The notes below the pieces were generated by a model. That model was not told the origin of the DNA and did not search any database. It saw only the letters and a program-made list of their open reading frames with translations. 64,000 nt of DNA from contig NZ_RQIS01000003.1 in NCBI RefSeq assembly GCF_003837865.1, positions 124,001 to 188,000 on the forward strand. Reading direction: 5' to 3'. Positions 1 to 8,631 of this stretch are shown one piece after another; position 1 is the stretch's first letter, and each line of letters starts with the position of its first letter. This DNA is from Paraburkholderia dinghuensis (lineage in GTDB: Bacteria; Pseudomonadota; Gammaproteobacteria; Burkholderiales; Burkholderiaceae). The translations under genes were made by a program, and so were the position numbers.

Positions 1-663
1 AGCGTGAAGTTCGCGAGCAGTCTCGCTGCCGAGGACATGCTCCTCACGCACGCAATCCTTTCGCGGTCCGTTGCGATCGGCATCTTCTCGCTGAACACGG
101 GACGTCTGCATGCGGAAACGGTCGGCATGTTCGACCGCGTGCGTGAGCGCTACGGCTACGAGATCGAACAGTTTCACCCGCAGCAGGACGCCGTCGACGA
201 ATACGTCTCGCAGCACGGTCTGAACGCGTTCTACGAGAGCGTCGATCTGCGCAAGCGCTGCTGCGAGATTCGCAAGGTCGAGCCGCTGAACCGCGCGCTC
301 GCCGGTGTCTCGGCGTGGGTGACGGGGCAACGCCGCGAACAGTCGGTCACGCGCGCGGAGCTGCACGAGGAAGAGCGCGACGACGCGCGCGGCATCGCCA
401 AGTTCAATCCGCTCGCCGACTGGACCGAAGCCGAAGTGTGGGCTTATCTGCGCGCCTTCGACGTGCCGGTGAATCCGCTGCATGCGCGCGGCTATCCGAG
501 CATCGGCTGCGAACCTTGTACGCGTGCGGTGCGCCCCGGCGAAGACAGCCGCGCGGGCCGTTGGTGGTGGGAGTCGCGCGACACGAAGGAATGTGGGCTG
601 CATATCACGGCGTTGTCGGCGATTCCGGTCATCGAAGTGCGGCAATCGGAACGCGAGAGCTAG
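1..663 (+). CDS. cysH: assimilatory APS reductase, [4Fe-4S] type (5' end cut by window)
   Basis: Reduces adenylyl sulfate (APS) to sulfite in cytoplasmic sulfate assimilation. The frame is open from base 1 and the visible start-like GTG at 4 sits mid-domain, so the N-terminus lies outside the window. Two Cys pairs are visible, a CC in RKRCCEIRK and a CxxC in GCEPCTR. These are the cluster ligands that mark Fe-S APS reductases, as opposed to PAPS reductases that lack them. The C-terminal ECGLH carries the catalytic Cys. It is first in a run with cysD, cysN and cobA. The CysN downstream has no APS-kinase domain, which fits direct use of APS. Confidence 0.95.
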   Translation, partial: SVKFASSLAAEDMLLTHAILSRSVAIGIFSLNTGRLHAETVGMFDRVRERYGYEIEQFHPQQDAVDEYVSQHGLNAFYESVDLRKRCCEIRKVEPLNRALAGVSAWVTGQRREQSVTRAELHEEERDDARGIAKFNPLADWTEAEVWAYLRAFDVPVNPLHARGYPSIGCEPCTRAVRPGEDSRAGRWWWESRDTKECGLHITALSAIPVIEVRQSERES

Positions 664-777
664 AATCAAGGCGCTGGTGCGCGAGTTTGATCTGCGGGTT
701 TACCGCAAAGCGTGCGCCAGAGTAGAACAAGCATTCCGTGCCCCTCATGGCGGCACGGAACAACGAAGGACCTCAAC

Positions 778-1740
778 ATGAGCACGACGCTCGATTCCAC
801 TGTGAACGCGCCGCAACAAGTCACTTCGAACCGCATGGACCACCTCGACTGGCTCGAAGCCGAGTCGATCCACATCCTGCGCGAACTGGTCGCCGAATGC
901 AGCAAGCCCGCGCTGCTGTTCTCGGGCGGCAAGGATTCCGTGGTCGTGCTCGCGCTCGCCCTGAAGGCGTTCGGCCTCGGCGCGAACCGCAAGACCTCGC
1001 TGCCGTTTCCGCTCGTGCATATCGACACGGGTCACAACTACGAAGAAGTGATCGACTTCCGCGACCGCCGCGCTGCCGAAATCGGCGCGCAACTCGTGGT
1101 CGGCCACGTCGAGGATTCGATCAAGCGCGGCACCGTTCGTCTGCGCCGCGAAACGGATTCGCGCAACGCCGCGCAAGCGGTCACGCTGCTCGAAACCATC
1201 GAGCAACATGGTTACACGGCAATGATCGGCGGTGCGCGCCGCGATGAAGAGAAGGCTCGCGCGAAGGAGCGCATCTTCTCGTTCCGCGACGAATTCGGCC
1301 AGTGGGACCCGAAGGCGCAGCGCCCGGAACTCTGGAGCCTCTACAACGCGCGCCTGCATAACGGCGAGCACCTGCGCGTGTTCCCGATCTCGAACTGGAC
1401 CGAACTCGACGTGTGGCAGTACATCGCGCGCGAAAACCTCGAACTGCCGCCGATCTACTACGCGCATGAGCGCGAGATCGTGCGCCGCAATGGTCTGCTC
1501 GTGCCGGTCACGCCGCTGACGCCGATGAAGGAGGGCGAGACGAGCGAAAAGGCGATCGTGCGTTTCCGCACGGTGGGCGACATCAGCTGCACGTGCCCGG
1601 TGGAAAGCGACGCGGACGACGTCGAGAAGATCATCGCCGAAACCGCCGTGACGGAAATCACCGAGCGCGGCGCGACGCGCATGGACGACCAGACGTCCGA
1701 AGCCGCGATGGAACAGCGCAAGAAGCAAGGTTATTTCTAA
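778..1740 (+). CDS. cysD: sulfate adenylyltransferase subunit 2
   Basis: Small catalytic subunit of ATP sulfurylase, making APS from ATP and sulfate together with CysN. The 320 aa length is normal. The PP-loop SGGKDS lies near residue 45, followed by the family block HIDTGHNYEE and GARRDEEKARAKER. The ATG at 778 was chosen because GAAGGA at 765-770 gives a well-spaced ribosome site; a more upstream in-frame ATG at 712 has none and adds non-conserved residues. Gap to cysN is 25 bp, so co-transcription is likely. Confidence 0.97.
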   Translation: MSTTLDSTVNAPQQVTSNRMDHLDWLEAESIHILRELVAECSKPALLFSGGKDSVVVLALALKAFGLGANRKTSLPFPLVHIDTGHNYEEVIDFRDRRAAEIGAQLVVGHVEDSIKRGTVRLRRETDSRNAAQAVTLLETIEQHGYTAMIGGARRDEEKARAKERIFSFRDEFGQWDPKAQRPELWSLYNARLHNGEHLRVFPISNWTELDVWQYIARENLELPPIYYAHEREIVRRNGLLVPVTPLTPMKEGETSEKAIVRFRTVGDISCTCPVESDADDVEKIIAETAVTEITERGATRMDDQTSEAAMEQRKKQGYF

Positions 1741-1765
1741 GAGCACGCAGAGGAACAATCCAGTC

Positions 1766-3094
1766 ATGAGCCGCATTGAGCAACCCGCGTATCAACATGA
1801 AGACCTCGGCGTGCTGCGTTTCATCACGGCGGGCAGCGTCGACGATGGCAAGAGCACGCTGATCGGCCGTCTGCTTTACGACAGCAAGGCCGTGCTCTCG
1901 GACCAGCTTTCGGCGCTCTCGCGCGCGAAGAACAAGCGCACCGTGGGCGACGAGATCGACCTCTCACTCTTGACCGACGGCCTCGAAGCCGAGCGCGAAC
2001 AGGGCATTACGATCGACGTGGCGTACCGCTATTTCGCCACGGCGAAGCGCAAGTTCATCATCGCCGACACACCGGGCCACGAACAGTACACGCGCAACAT
2101 GGTGACGGGCGCCTCGACGGCGCACGCCGCGATCATTCTCGTCGATGCGACGCGCGTCACGGTCGAGGACGGCGTCACGCAACTGCTGCCGCAGACGAAG
2201 CGCCATAGCGCGATCGTCAAGCTGCTCGGCCTGCAGCACGTCATTGTCGCGATCAACAAGATGGACCTCGTTGAGTACAGCGAGGCAATTTTCGACCAGA
2301 TCCGCGACGCCTATGTCGCGCTCGCGCGCCAGCTCGGCCTCGAAAACGTGCGCTTCGTGCCGGTCTCGGCGCTCAAGGGCGACAACATCGTATCGGCAAG
2401 CGAGCGCATGCCGTGGTACGCCGGCGAGCCGCTGCTCGACGTGCTCGAGTCACTGCCGGTCGAACAGGCGGCGGGCCAGGCGCTGCGCTTCCCGGTGCAG
2501 TGGGTCGCGCGCCAGGACGGTTCGAGCGCCGACGATTTCCGCGGCTACATGGGCCGCGTCGAGGCAGGCGAGGTGAAGGTCGGCGATGCGATCACCGTGC
2601 TGCCCGCGGGGCGTCAGGCCAGCGTGGCGGAGATCATCGCGCCGGTGCCGGGCGGTACGGCGCAGGTCGAGCGCGCGTTCGCGGGCCAGACGGTCACGAT
2701 CCGCCTCGCGGAAGACGTGGATGTCTCGCGCGGCGACACGTTCGTGCCCGTCACGGATGCGGTGGAGCCGGCGAAGAAGCTCGAAGCCGACCTCTGCTGG
2801 TTCGACGACGAGCCGCTTTCGACGCAGCGCAAGTACCTGCTCAAGCAGACGACGAACACGGTGTTCGCGAAGATCGGTGCGATCAAGCAGGTGCTCGACG
2901 TGCATACGCTTTCGCATGCCACCGACCGCCACAATCTCGCGATGAACGATATCGGCCGTGTCGCGCTCACGCTGCAAAAGCCGCTCGTCTGCGACCTCTA
3001 CGATACGCATCCCGGCACGGGTGCGTTCGTCCTGATCGACGAAGCCACGCACCACACGGTGGCGGCCGGCATGATTCGCGCGTTCGCGGCGTGA
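1766..3094 (+). CDS. cysN: sulfate adenylyltransferase subunit 1 (GTPase)
   Basis: GTP-driven regulatory subunit of ATP sulfurylase, an EF-Tu-type translation GTPase. G1 is GSVDDGKSTL near residue 26, G3 is DTPGHEQ and G4 is NKMD. At 442 aa it ends after the beta-barrel domains and carries no CysC (APS kinase) domain, unlike CysNC fusions. This agrees with the Fe-S APS reductase upstream, which makes PAPS unnecessary for assimilation. The cobA start follows 26 bp after the stop. Confidence 0.97.
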   Translation: MSRIEQPAYQHEDLGVLRFITAGSVDDGKSTLIGRLLYDSKAVLSDQLSALSRAKNKRTVGDEIDLSLLTDGLEAEREQGITIDVAYRYFATAKRKFIIADTPGHEQYTRNMVTGASTAHAAIILVDATRVTVEDGVTQLLPQTKRHSAIVKLLGLQHVIVAINKMDLVEYSEAIFDQIRDAYVALARQLGLENVRFVPVSALKGDNIVSASERMPWYAGEPLLDVLESLPVEQAAGQALRFPVQWVARQDGSSADDFRGYMGRVEAGEVKVGDAITVLPAGRQASVAEIIAPVPGGTAQVERAFAGQTVTIRLAEDVDVSRGDTFVPVTDAVEPAKKLEADLCWFDDEPLSTQRKYLLKQTTNTVFAKIGAIKQVLDVHTLSHATDRHNLAMNDIGRVALTLQKPLVCDLYDTHPGTGAFVLIDEATHHTVAAGMIRAFAA

Positions 3095-3120
3095 GCCTGG
3101 CCACGCGAGGTACGAAGTCG

Positions 3121-3903
3121 ATGAGCAAAATGGGCAAGGTTTATCTGATCGGCGCGGGCCCCGGCGCGGCGGACCTCATCACCGTGCGCGGCGCGCGGCT
3201 TCTCGGCACGGCGGACGTCGTGCTGCACGACGCGCTCGTCGAGCAGGCGATGCTGGACTACGCGCCAAAGCATGCGAAGGTCGTCGCAGTGGGCAAGCGC
3301 TGCGGGCAGCGCTCGACGGCGCAGCACTTCATCAACAAGCAGCTCGTCGATGCGGCGCGCGAGCACGGCGTGGTCGTGCGCCTGAAGGGTGGCGATCCGA
3401 TGTTGTTCGGCCGCGCCGACGAAGAGATGCGCGCGCTCGAAGCGGCGGGCATCGAGTACGAGATCGTGCCGGGCATCACGGCCGCGCTCGCGAGTGCCGC
3501 CACGCTGCGCCGGCCACTCACGGTGCGCGGTGTGGCACGCAGCGTCGCGCTCGCGACGCACTCACGCGCGGCCGACACCGCCGATATCCGCGAGCAGGTC
3601 AACGCCGATTCGCTCGTGTTCTACATGGGCCGCGACAGCGGTCCCGACATCGCGCGCGAGTTGATCGAGGCGGGCCGCACGGGCACGACGCCGGTGGCGA
3701 TCGTCGAGGCGTGCAGCACGCAGCGCGAGCGCACGCTCACGCTCACGCTCGCGGCGCTGGCGGCGGGCGAGGCGCAGGACTGGCTCGACGCGACGCAGCC
3801 GAGCCTTTTGATGATCGGCGATGCGTTTGCGGCGCGCGCCGGGCAGTTCAACGACGAAGACCTCATGACCCGGCAGGCGCAAGGGCAGCGGGCGGCCGCT
3901 TAA
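3121..3903 (+). CDS. cobA: uroporphyrinogen-III C-methyltransferase (SUMT)
   Basis: SAM-dependent bis-methylation of uroporphyrinogen III to precorrin-2, the entry to siroheme needed by sulfite reductase. The 260 aa length suits a stand-alone SUMT, without the CysG oxidase/ferrochelatase domain. Motifs seen are VYLIGAGPGAADLIT at the N-terminus, VVRLKGGDPMLFGR near residue 85 and the VPGITAALA block. ATG at 3121 starts the family motif; the reading frame extends upstream into cysN but that part is shadow. Placement at the end of the cys run supports siroheme supply. Confidence 0.94.
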   Translation: MSKMGKVYLIGAGPGAADLITVRGARLLGTADVVLHDALVEQAMLDYAPKHAKVVAVGKRCGQRSTAQHFINKQLVDAAREHGVVVRLKGGDPMLFGRADEEMRALEAAGIEYEIVPGITAALASAATLRRPLTVRGVARSVALATHSRAADTADIREQVNADSLVFYMGRDSGPDIARELIEAGRTGTTPVAIVEACSTQRERTLTLTLAALAAGEAQDWLDATQPSLLMIGDAFAARAGQFNDEDLMTRQAQGQRAAA

Positions 3904-4342
3904 GAGCACAAGGGGCGCGATTCGCGCCCCTTTGTACTTTCGTACCGTTTGCGCACCGTGCGCCGATTCCGCCTCGCACGGTGCACGTCACGCTTCAGTC
4001 TATGCGTCAGGCATTCCACTCCCAATAAGCATCGCGCTTTTGGGCTGGCTCGACTCCTTTCGCTCGCGCAGGACACGCGCGACAGTGCTGTCCCACAACT
4101 TGCTGCCGCGCGATATCCCCACGACTGGCAACTCCTCCGGGGACTGGATCCGGCGAATCCTGTCGGCCACACGGGCCAATTTGCGCCGCGAATATCTTTC
4201 ACCACGCCCTTTTCTCTTTGACCAGCGCTCAGGGCTTCTGAGTAATTCGTAGGGATCTGGCGCGTGGCATGTAAGTGCCGTATTACAATGTCGGCAAAAT
4301 AAACACTGCCCGGTACGCCGGCATACAGACCAGAATTTTTCG
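3904..4342. other. intergenic stretch without recognised gene
   Basis: 439 bp between cobA and the sugar-lipid operon. It contains the cobA terminator and, around 4284-4289, a TACAAT hexamer that could be the -10 of the downstream operon, though I see no good -35. A minus-strand frame stays open from about 4527 down to 4000 and its lower part reads protein-like, but I recognise no family and no plausible start. Confidence 0.5.
3910..3932 (+). terminator. intrinsic terminator after cobA
   Basis: Arms AAGGGGCGCGA and TCGCGCCCCTT flank a one-base centre (so a slightly shorter stem in practice), followed by a T-containing tail, 7 bp after the cobA stop. It closes the cys/cobA transcription unit. 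Confidence 0.75.
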
Positions 4343-5869
4343 ATGTCGACCCAGCTTTCGAACCTTACGTCGCTCGCCACGGCTTCCGACGAGCGTGCCG
4401 TCGCACGCAACGCTTCACTCCGCTGGTTATTGCCGTTCCACGCGCTGGTCTGGACGCTGGCCGCCTGGCTCGCGCGCGGCAATCTCGACATCCAGGGCGA
4501 CATGGTCGAGACGTATGTATGGGGCATCGAATGGCAGGCCGGTTACGCGAAGCACCCGCCACTTTCGTCATGGGTCGCAGCGGCCTGGTTCAGCGTGTTC
4601 CCGCATACCGATCTCGCCTATTTCGCGCTGTCGGCGGTGAATGTGCTGGTCGGCCTCACGGGAATTGTTGCGCTCGCCGGGTGCTTCGTGCCGCGCCGGC
4701 TCGCGATCATCGCCGGGCTTGCGATGGCGGTCTCGCCGCTCTACTCGAATCTCGCGATCAAATTCAATCCGAATGCGATCCTGCTGTCGGTCTGGCCGTG
4801 GACGGCGTACTTCTTCGTCCGCTACGTGCAGCCTGGCAGCCGCCTCGCGCGCAGCCGCGCTGCACTCGGTCTCGGCGTGTGTGCGGCGCTTGCGGTGCTC
4901 GGCAAGTACTTCTCGATCGTCCTGCTGCTCGGGCTGTTGCTGGCCCTGCTCGTACGTCCCGCATGGCGTGCGCGCCTCATCAGCGTCGATTCGCTGATCG
5001 CGGTGGCGGCAGGTGTCGCGGTGCTGACCCCGCACGTGCGCTGGATGATGCTCAATCATTTCCCGACGCTGGAATACGCCGCGCAGCGCACCGGAGGCAC
5101 GCTTTTCGCCGCGGTGGGGCGGTTTGGCATCTATACGCTCGCGCAGATCGGGTATCTCGCGCTGAGTTTCGTTTTCGTGCTGCTGATGGTGCGTAAGTCG
5201 GGTGCTGCGCGGCGGATGGTGCAGAGCGTTGTTCGTCCCTCGCTGCATCCGGATCTTTGGTGGCTCGCCCTGGGGCCATTATTCGCGGTGGGTGTGCTGT
5301 CTGTGATCGGCAAGACGCAGATGGCCTCGGTCTGGGGCATGGCGCAGTGGTTCGCCATCGTGCCGCTCTGGCTCGCCGCGCTCGAGCAGGGCCGGTTCGA
5401 GATCGCACCGCAGCGGGCCGTGCGCGTCATGGTGGTGTACTGGGCGCTGGTCCTCGCGGTGTCGGCCGTGGTCGGCTACACAGGGGCGCGGCGCAATACC
5501 GACGACGCAGCCGAGCCGCGCGCGGAACTCGCGACCGCCGCGCAGACGGTGTGGCGCGAACGCACCGGGCAGCCGCTGTCGATCGTGGCGGGCTCGACGC
5601 ACGAGGCCGGTTCTGTGGTTTTCTATGACGGTGGCCGCGCCCGCTTCTGGGATCTCAGCTGGCCGGCACTGACACCCTGGTTCACGCCCGCCGATTTCGC
5701 GCGCCGAGGCGCGCTGTTTGTGTGCCGTGGCGATGACCCCAACTGCATCGCGACGGCATCGACGCTAAGCCATGCCGCGCCGGTTGCGCTTAGGGTGAGC
5801 AAGAACGCGTGGGGACGGGAATTGCCTGCGCGCGCCTACCAACTGTTCGTGCTCGCACCGCAGTCATGA
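4343..5869 (+). CDS. GT-C family (ArnT/PMT-like, GT39-type) membrane glycosyltransferase
   Basis: Predicted polytopic inner-membrane glycosyltransferase using a polyprenyl-phosphate sugar. The 508 aa protein has about ten hydrophobic segments. After the first segment there is an exterior loop with the family acidic residue (D53 in GDMVETY) and the KHPPLSSW motif, as in ArnT/PMT_2 enzymes. The C-terminal part is a smaller soluble region. Its stop overlaps the next start (ATGA), so it is translationally linked to the HAD-UbiA, DprE1-like, DprE2-like and GtrA genes. By context it probably transfers D-arabinofuranose or a related pentose. The acceptor is unknown. Confidence 0.85.
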   Translation: MSTQLSNLTSLATASDERAVARNASLRWLLPFHALVWTLAAWLARGNLDIQGDMVETYVWGIEWQAGYAKHPPLSSWVAAAWFSVFPHTDLAYFALSAVNVLVGLTGIVALAGCFVPRRLAIIAGLAMAVSPLYSNLAIKFNPNAILLSVWPWTAYFFVRYVQPGSRLARSRAALGLGVCAALAVLGKYFSIVLLLGLLLALLVRPAWRARLISVDSLIAVAAGVAVLTPHVRWMMLNHFPTLEYAAQRTGGTLFAAVGRFGIYTLAQIGYLALSFVFVLLMVRKSGAARRMVQSVVRPSLHPDLWWLALGPLFAVGVLSVIGKTQMASVWGMAQWFAIVPLWLAALEQGRFEIAPQRAVRVMVVYWALVLAVSAVVGYTGARRNTDDAAEPRAELATAAQTVWRERTGQPLSIVAGSTHEAGSVVFYDGGRARFWDLSWPALTPWFTPADFARRGALFVCRGDDPNCIATASTLSHAAPVALRVSKNAWGRELPARAYQLFVLAPQS

Positions 5870-7314
5870 GCCACGTCCCCGTGACGCCGTATCGCAGTCG
5901 GCCGCTCGTCGTCGACCTCGATGGCACGTTGTTGCGCTCCGACGTCCTGATCGAATGTGTGTGGGCCTTCCTGAAGTCCTCGCCGCTGCGCTGCTGGCAA
6001 CTGCTGGTCTGGCTGCTCCGTGGCGGCAAGGCGGGCCTGAAGGCGCGGCTCGCGGCTGCCACGGATCTCGATGTCACGGGGCTGCCGTATGACGCGTCGC
6101 TGCTCGCGCAACTGGCGACGGAGCGTGCGACCGGTCGCGCGCTCGTGCTTGCGACTGCCACGCACCAGCGTTATGCGCAGGCCATCGCGGACCACCTCGG
6201 CTGTTTCGACGAAGTCCATGCGACCGAGGGCGCGGTGAACCTGTCGGCGCGCCGCAAGCGCGACCGCCTGATCGCCGTCTTCGGCGAGCAGGGTTTCGAC
6301 TACGCGGGCAACTCGCACGACGACGTGCCGGTCTGGGCCAGCGCGGCGCGAGCGTGGGTCGTGAACCCCGGACGTGGCGTCGAGCGCGCGGCGCTCGCGC
6401 ACGGCAATGTCGATCGTGTGATCGAGAACCGGCCGGCGCGCCTGAAGGTGCTTGGCAGGGCGTTGCGCCTGCACCAGTGGCTCAAGAACCTGCTGATTTT
6501 CGTGCCGGTGCTCACCGCGCACCTGTTCGGGCAGCCGGCGACAATGCGCGCCGCGGCACTCGCGTTTGTCGCATTCGGGCTCTGTGCTTCGAGCGTGTAT
6601 CTGCTCAACGATCTGATCGATCTCGAGGACGACCGCCACCATCCCTCCAAGCGCAACCGGCCGCTCGCGTCCGGTGCGTTGCCGCTGCGCTGGGGCGTTG
6701 CGTTGTGCCCCGTATTGCTCGTGGGTGCCGCGCTGCTCGTGTTCTACTGCCTGCCGCTGCGCTTCGCGCTCACGTTGTTCGCCTACTACGCGCTCACGCT
6801 CGCGTACTCGCTCTACCTGAAGCGGCTGGTGATGGTCGACGTGGTGGTGCTTGCGGCGCTCTACACCGCGCGCATCGTGGCCGGTGCGGCCGCGATCGGG
6901 GCGCATCTGAGCTTCTGGCTGCTCGCTTTCTCCATGTTCGTGTTCCTGAGTCTCGCACTGGTCAAGCGTTACGCGGAACTGCAGGCTCTGCAGGATCGAG
7001 GGCTCGCGAAGACACGCGGTCGCGGCTATCAGGCCGACGACCTCTCGCTGATTGCGTCGCTCGGGTCCGCGGCCGGCTATCTCGCGGTGCTGGTTCTCGC
7101 GCTCTACATCCAGGACCGTAATACCGAACTGCTTTATCGTCATCCGCAGATGATCTGGCCTGTGTGCGCGATCCTGCTGTACTGGGTCAGCCGTATCTGG
7201 CTGATCACGCATCGCGGACAGATGCACGACGATCCGGTGCTGTTTGCTGCGAAGGATCGTGCGAGCTGGCTCGTGATCGCGCTCTGCGCGGCATGTTTCT
7301 GGATGGCGATCTAG
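5866..7314 (+). CDS. HAD-phosphatase/UbiA-prenyltransferase fusion, 5-phosphoribosyl-polyprenyl-phosphate synthase-like
   Basis: A two-domain protein of 482 aa. Residues about 14-190 are a HAD phosphatase: motif I DLDGT with D17 and D19, and motif IV GNSHDD near residue 148. Residues about 200-482 are a UbiA-type membrane prenyltransferase with the aspartate-rich NDLIDLEDD starting at N248 and the following KRNRPLASG. The UbiA part resembles decaprenyl-phosphate phosphoribosyltransferases (Rv3806c type) more than quinone UbiA. The inferred job is to move phosphoribose from PRPP to a polyprenyl phosphate, with the HAD domain removing the 5-phosphate. The ATG at 5866 overlaps the preceding stop; an upstream frame extension from 5809 lies inside the previous gene. 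Confidence 0.88.
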   Translation: MSHVPVTPYRSRPLVVDLDGTLLRSDVLIECVWAFLKSSPLRCWQLLVWLLRGGKAGLKARLAAATDLDVTGLPYDASLLAQLATERATGRALVLATATHQRYAQAIADHLGCFDEVHATEGAVNLSARRKRDRLIAVFGEQGFDYAGNSHDDVPVWASAARAWVVNPGRGVERAALAHGNVDRVIENRPARLKVLGRALRLHQWLKNLLIFVPVLTAHLFGQPATMRAAALAFVAFGLCASSVYLLNDLIDLEDDRHHPSKRNRPLASGALPLRWGVALCPVLLVGAALLVFYCLPLRFALTLFAYYALTLAYSLYLKRLVMVDVVVLAALYTARIVAGAAAIGAHLSFWLLAFSMFVFLSLALVKRYAELQALQDRGLAKTRGRGYQADDLSLIASLGSAAGYLAVLVLALYIQDRNTELLYRHPQMIWPVCAILLYWVSRIWLITHRGQMHDDPVLFAAKDRASWLVIALCAACFWMAI

Positions 7315-8631
7315 TTGGGCTCCCTGCTGTCCTGGGGGCGTTATCCGTGCGCGCCGCAGCTTGCGCACACGGTAGCGTGGCGCGACGCGCTCGCACTCGC
7401 ATGGCGAGAGGCGGCTGCGGGCACCGGCACGACGCTCGGGTTCGGCAACGGCCGCAGCTACGGCGACAGCTGTCTCGCCGCATCGGGCGAAGTGGTGCAC
7501 ATGCTGCCGCTCGACCGGATGATCGCGGCGGACTGGCAGACAGGCGTCGTGCGTGCCGAGGCGGGCGTCACGCTCGGCCAGCTGCTCGTGCTCGCCTTGC
7601 CGCGCGGCTGGATGCTGCCGGTCACGCCGGGCACGCAGTTCGTGACGCTCGGCGGCGCGGTTGCGAACGATGTGCATGGCAAGAACCACCACGTTCGCGG
7701 GACGTTTGGGCGCCATGTGCGCCGCTTCAGTCTGTTGCGCAGCGACGGGAGCCGGCTCGATTGCTCGCCCGCGACAGAGCCCGATTTCTTCGCAGCAACC
7801 GTGGGCGGGCTCGGCCTGACCGGCCTGATCGAATGGGTCGAGGTGCAGTTGATGCCGGTTGCGTCGAGCCGTATCGACGTCACGCGGATTCGCTTCGATA
7901 ATCTCGACGGCTTCTTCTCGCTGTCCGAACAGCTCGACCCGTTGCACGAATACAGTGTCGCGTGGGTCGACTGCCTGGGTCGCGGCGCCTCGCTCGGACG
8001 CGGCGTGTTCATGGCGGGCGATCATGCGCCGGATGGCCCGCGCACCCTCCCGCCGCGCCGCGCGCGGACCGTGCCGTTCACGATGCCGGTGCCGCTCTTT
8101 AACCCGCTTACGCTGCGCGCGCTCAACGAGGCGTATTTCCGCCGGCAGCGCACGCGCGCGACGCCGGTTGCAATGGACTGCGACACATTCTTCTATCCAC
8201 TCGACGCGATCCGCGAATGGAACCGCATCTACGGCCGCGCGGGCTTCCAGCAGTATCAGTGCGTGATACCGCCCGACGCGGCGCGCGACGCGGTCCGCGA
8301 GATGCTCGATGCGATCGCGCGCAGCGGCACCGGTTCGTTTCTGGCGGTGCTCAAGCGTTGCGGCGCGATCGAATCGCCTGGTTGGCTGTCGTTCCCGCGC
8401 GAGGGAACTTCGCTCGCACTCGATTTTCCGCAGCGCGATGCGTCGAACCTGGCGCTCTTCGCGCGGCTCGACTCAATCGTGCGCGCGGCGCGCGGCCGTC
8501 TGTATCCGGCCAAGGACGCGCACATGTCCGGCGAGGATTTCCGGGCCGCCTATCCGCGCTGGGAGCAGGTTGAAGCCCTGCGCGATCCGGCTTTGCTGTC
8601 ACGTTTCTGGGAGCGTACGACCCGTACATGA
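7315..8631 (+). CDS. FAD-dependent oxidoreductase, DprE1-like (polyprenylphosphoryl-ribose 2-oxidase)
   Basis: VAO-type flavoprotein predicted to oxidise the C2 hydroxyl of polyprenyl-phosphoryl-ribose, first half of the epimerisation to arabinose. It is 438 aa. The N-terminal SWGRYP is typical of DprE1 proteins. The FAD-binding stretch GFGNGRSYGDS spans residues 42-52, and PGTQFVTLGG and GKNHH follow. The lysine in LYPAKD (K400) aligns with the catalytic lysine of the mycobacterial enzyme (established for DprE1; alignment by eye). It starts on TTG directly after the previous stop. A start overlapping the upstream gene is the only alternative. It is co-translated with the SDR gene, which overlaps its stop. 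Confidence 0.88.
   Translation: MGSLLSWGRYPCAPQLAHTVAWRDALALAWREAAAGTGTTLGFGNGRSYGDSCLAASGEVVHMLPLDRMIAADWQTGVVRAEAGVTLGQLLVLALPRGWMLPVTPGTQFVTLGGAVANDVHGKNHHVRGTFGRHVRRFSLLRSDGSRLDCSPATEPDFFAATVGGLGLTGLIEWVEVQLMPVASSRIDVTRIRFDNLDGFFSLSEQLDPLHEYSVAWVDCLGRGASLGRGVFMAGDHAPDGPRTLPPRRARTVPFTMPVPLFNPLTLRALNEAYFRRQRTRATPVAMDCDTFFYPLDAIREWNRIYGRAGFQQYQCVIPPDAARDAVREMLDAIARSGTGSFLAVLKRCGAIESPGWLSFPREGTSLALDFPQRDASNLALFARLDSIVRAARGRLYPAKDAHMSGEDFRAAYPRWEQVEALRDPALLSRFWERTTRT

Noticed and set aside
5836..8025. Very long minus-strand open frame (729 codons) opposite the HAD-UbiA and DprE1-like genes
   Set aside because: Its product is Arg/His/Glu-rich low-complexity typical of antisense frames in GC-rich DNA, while the plus strand has full conserved domains.
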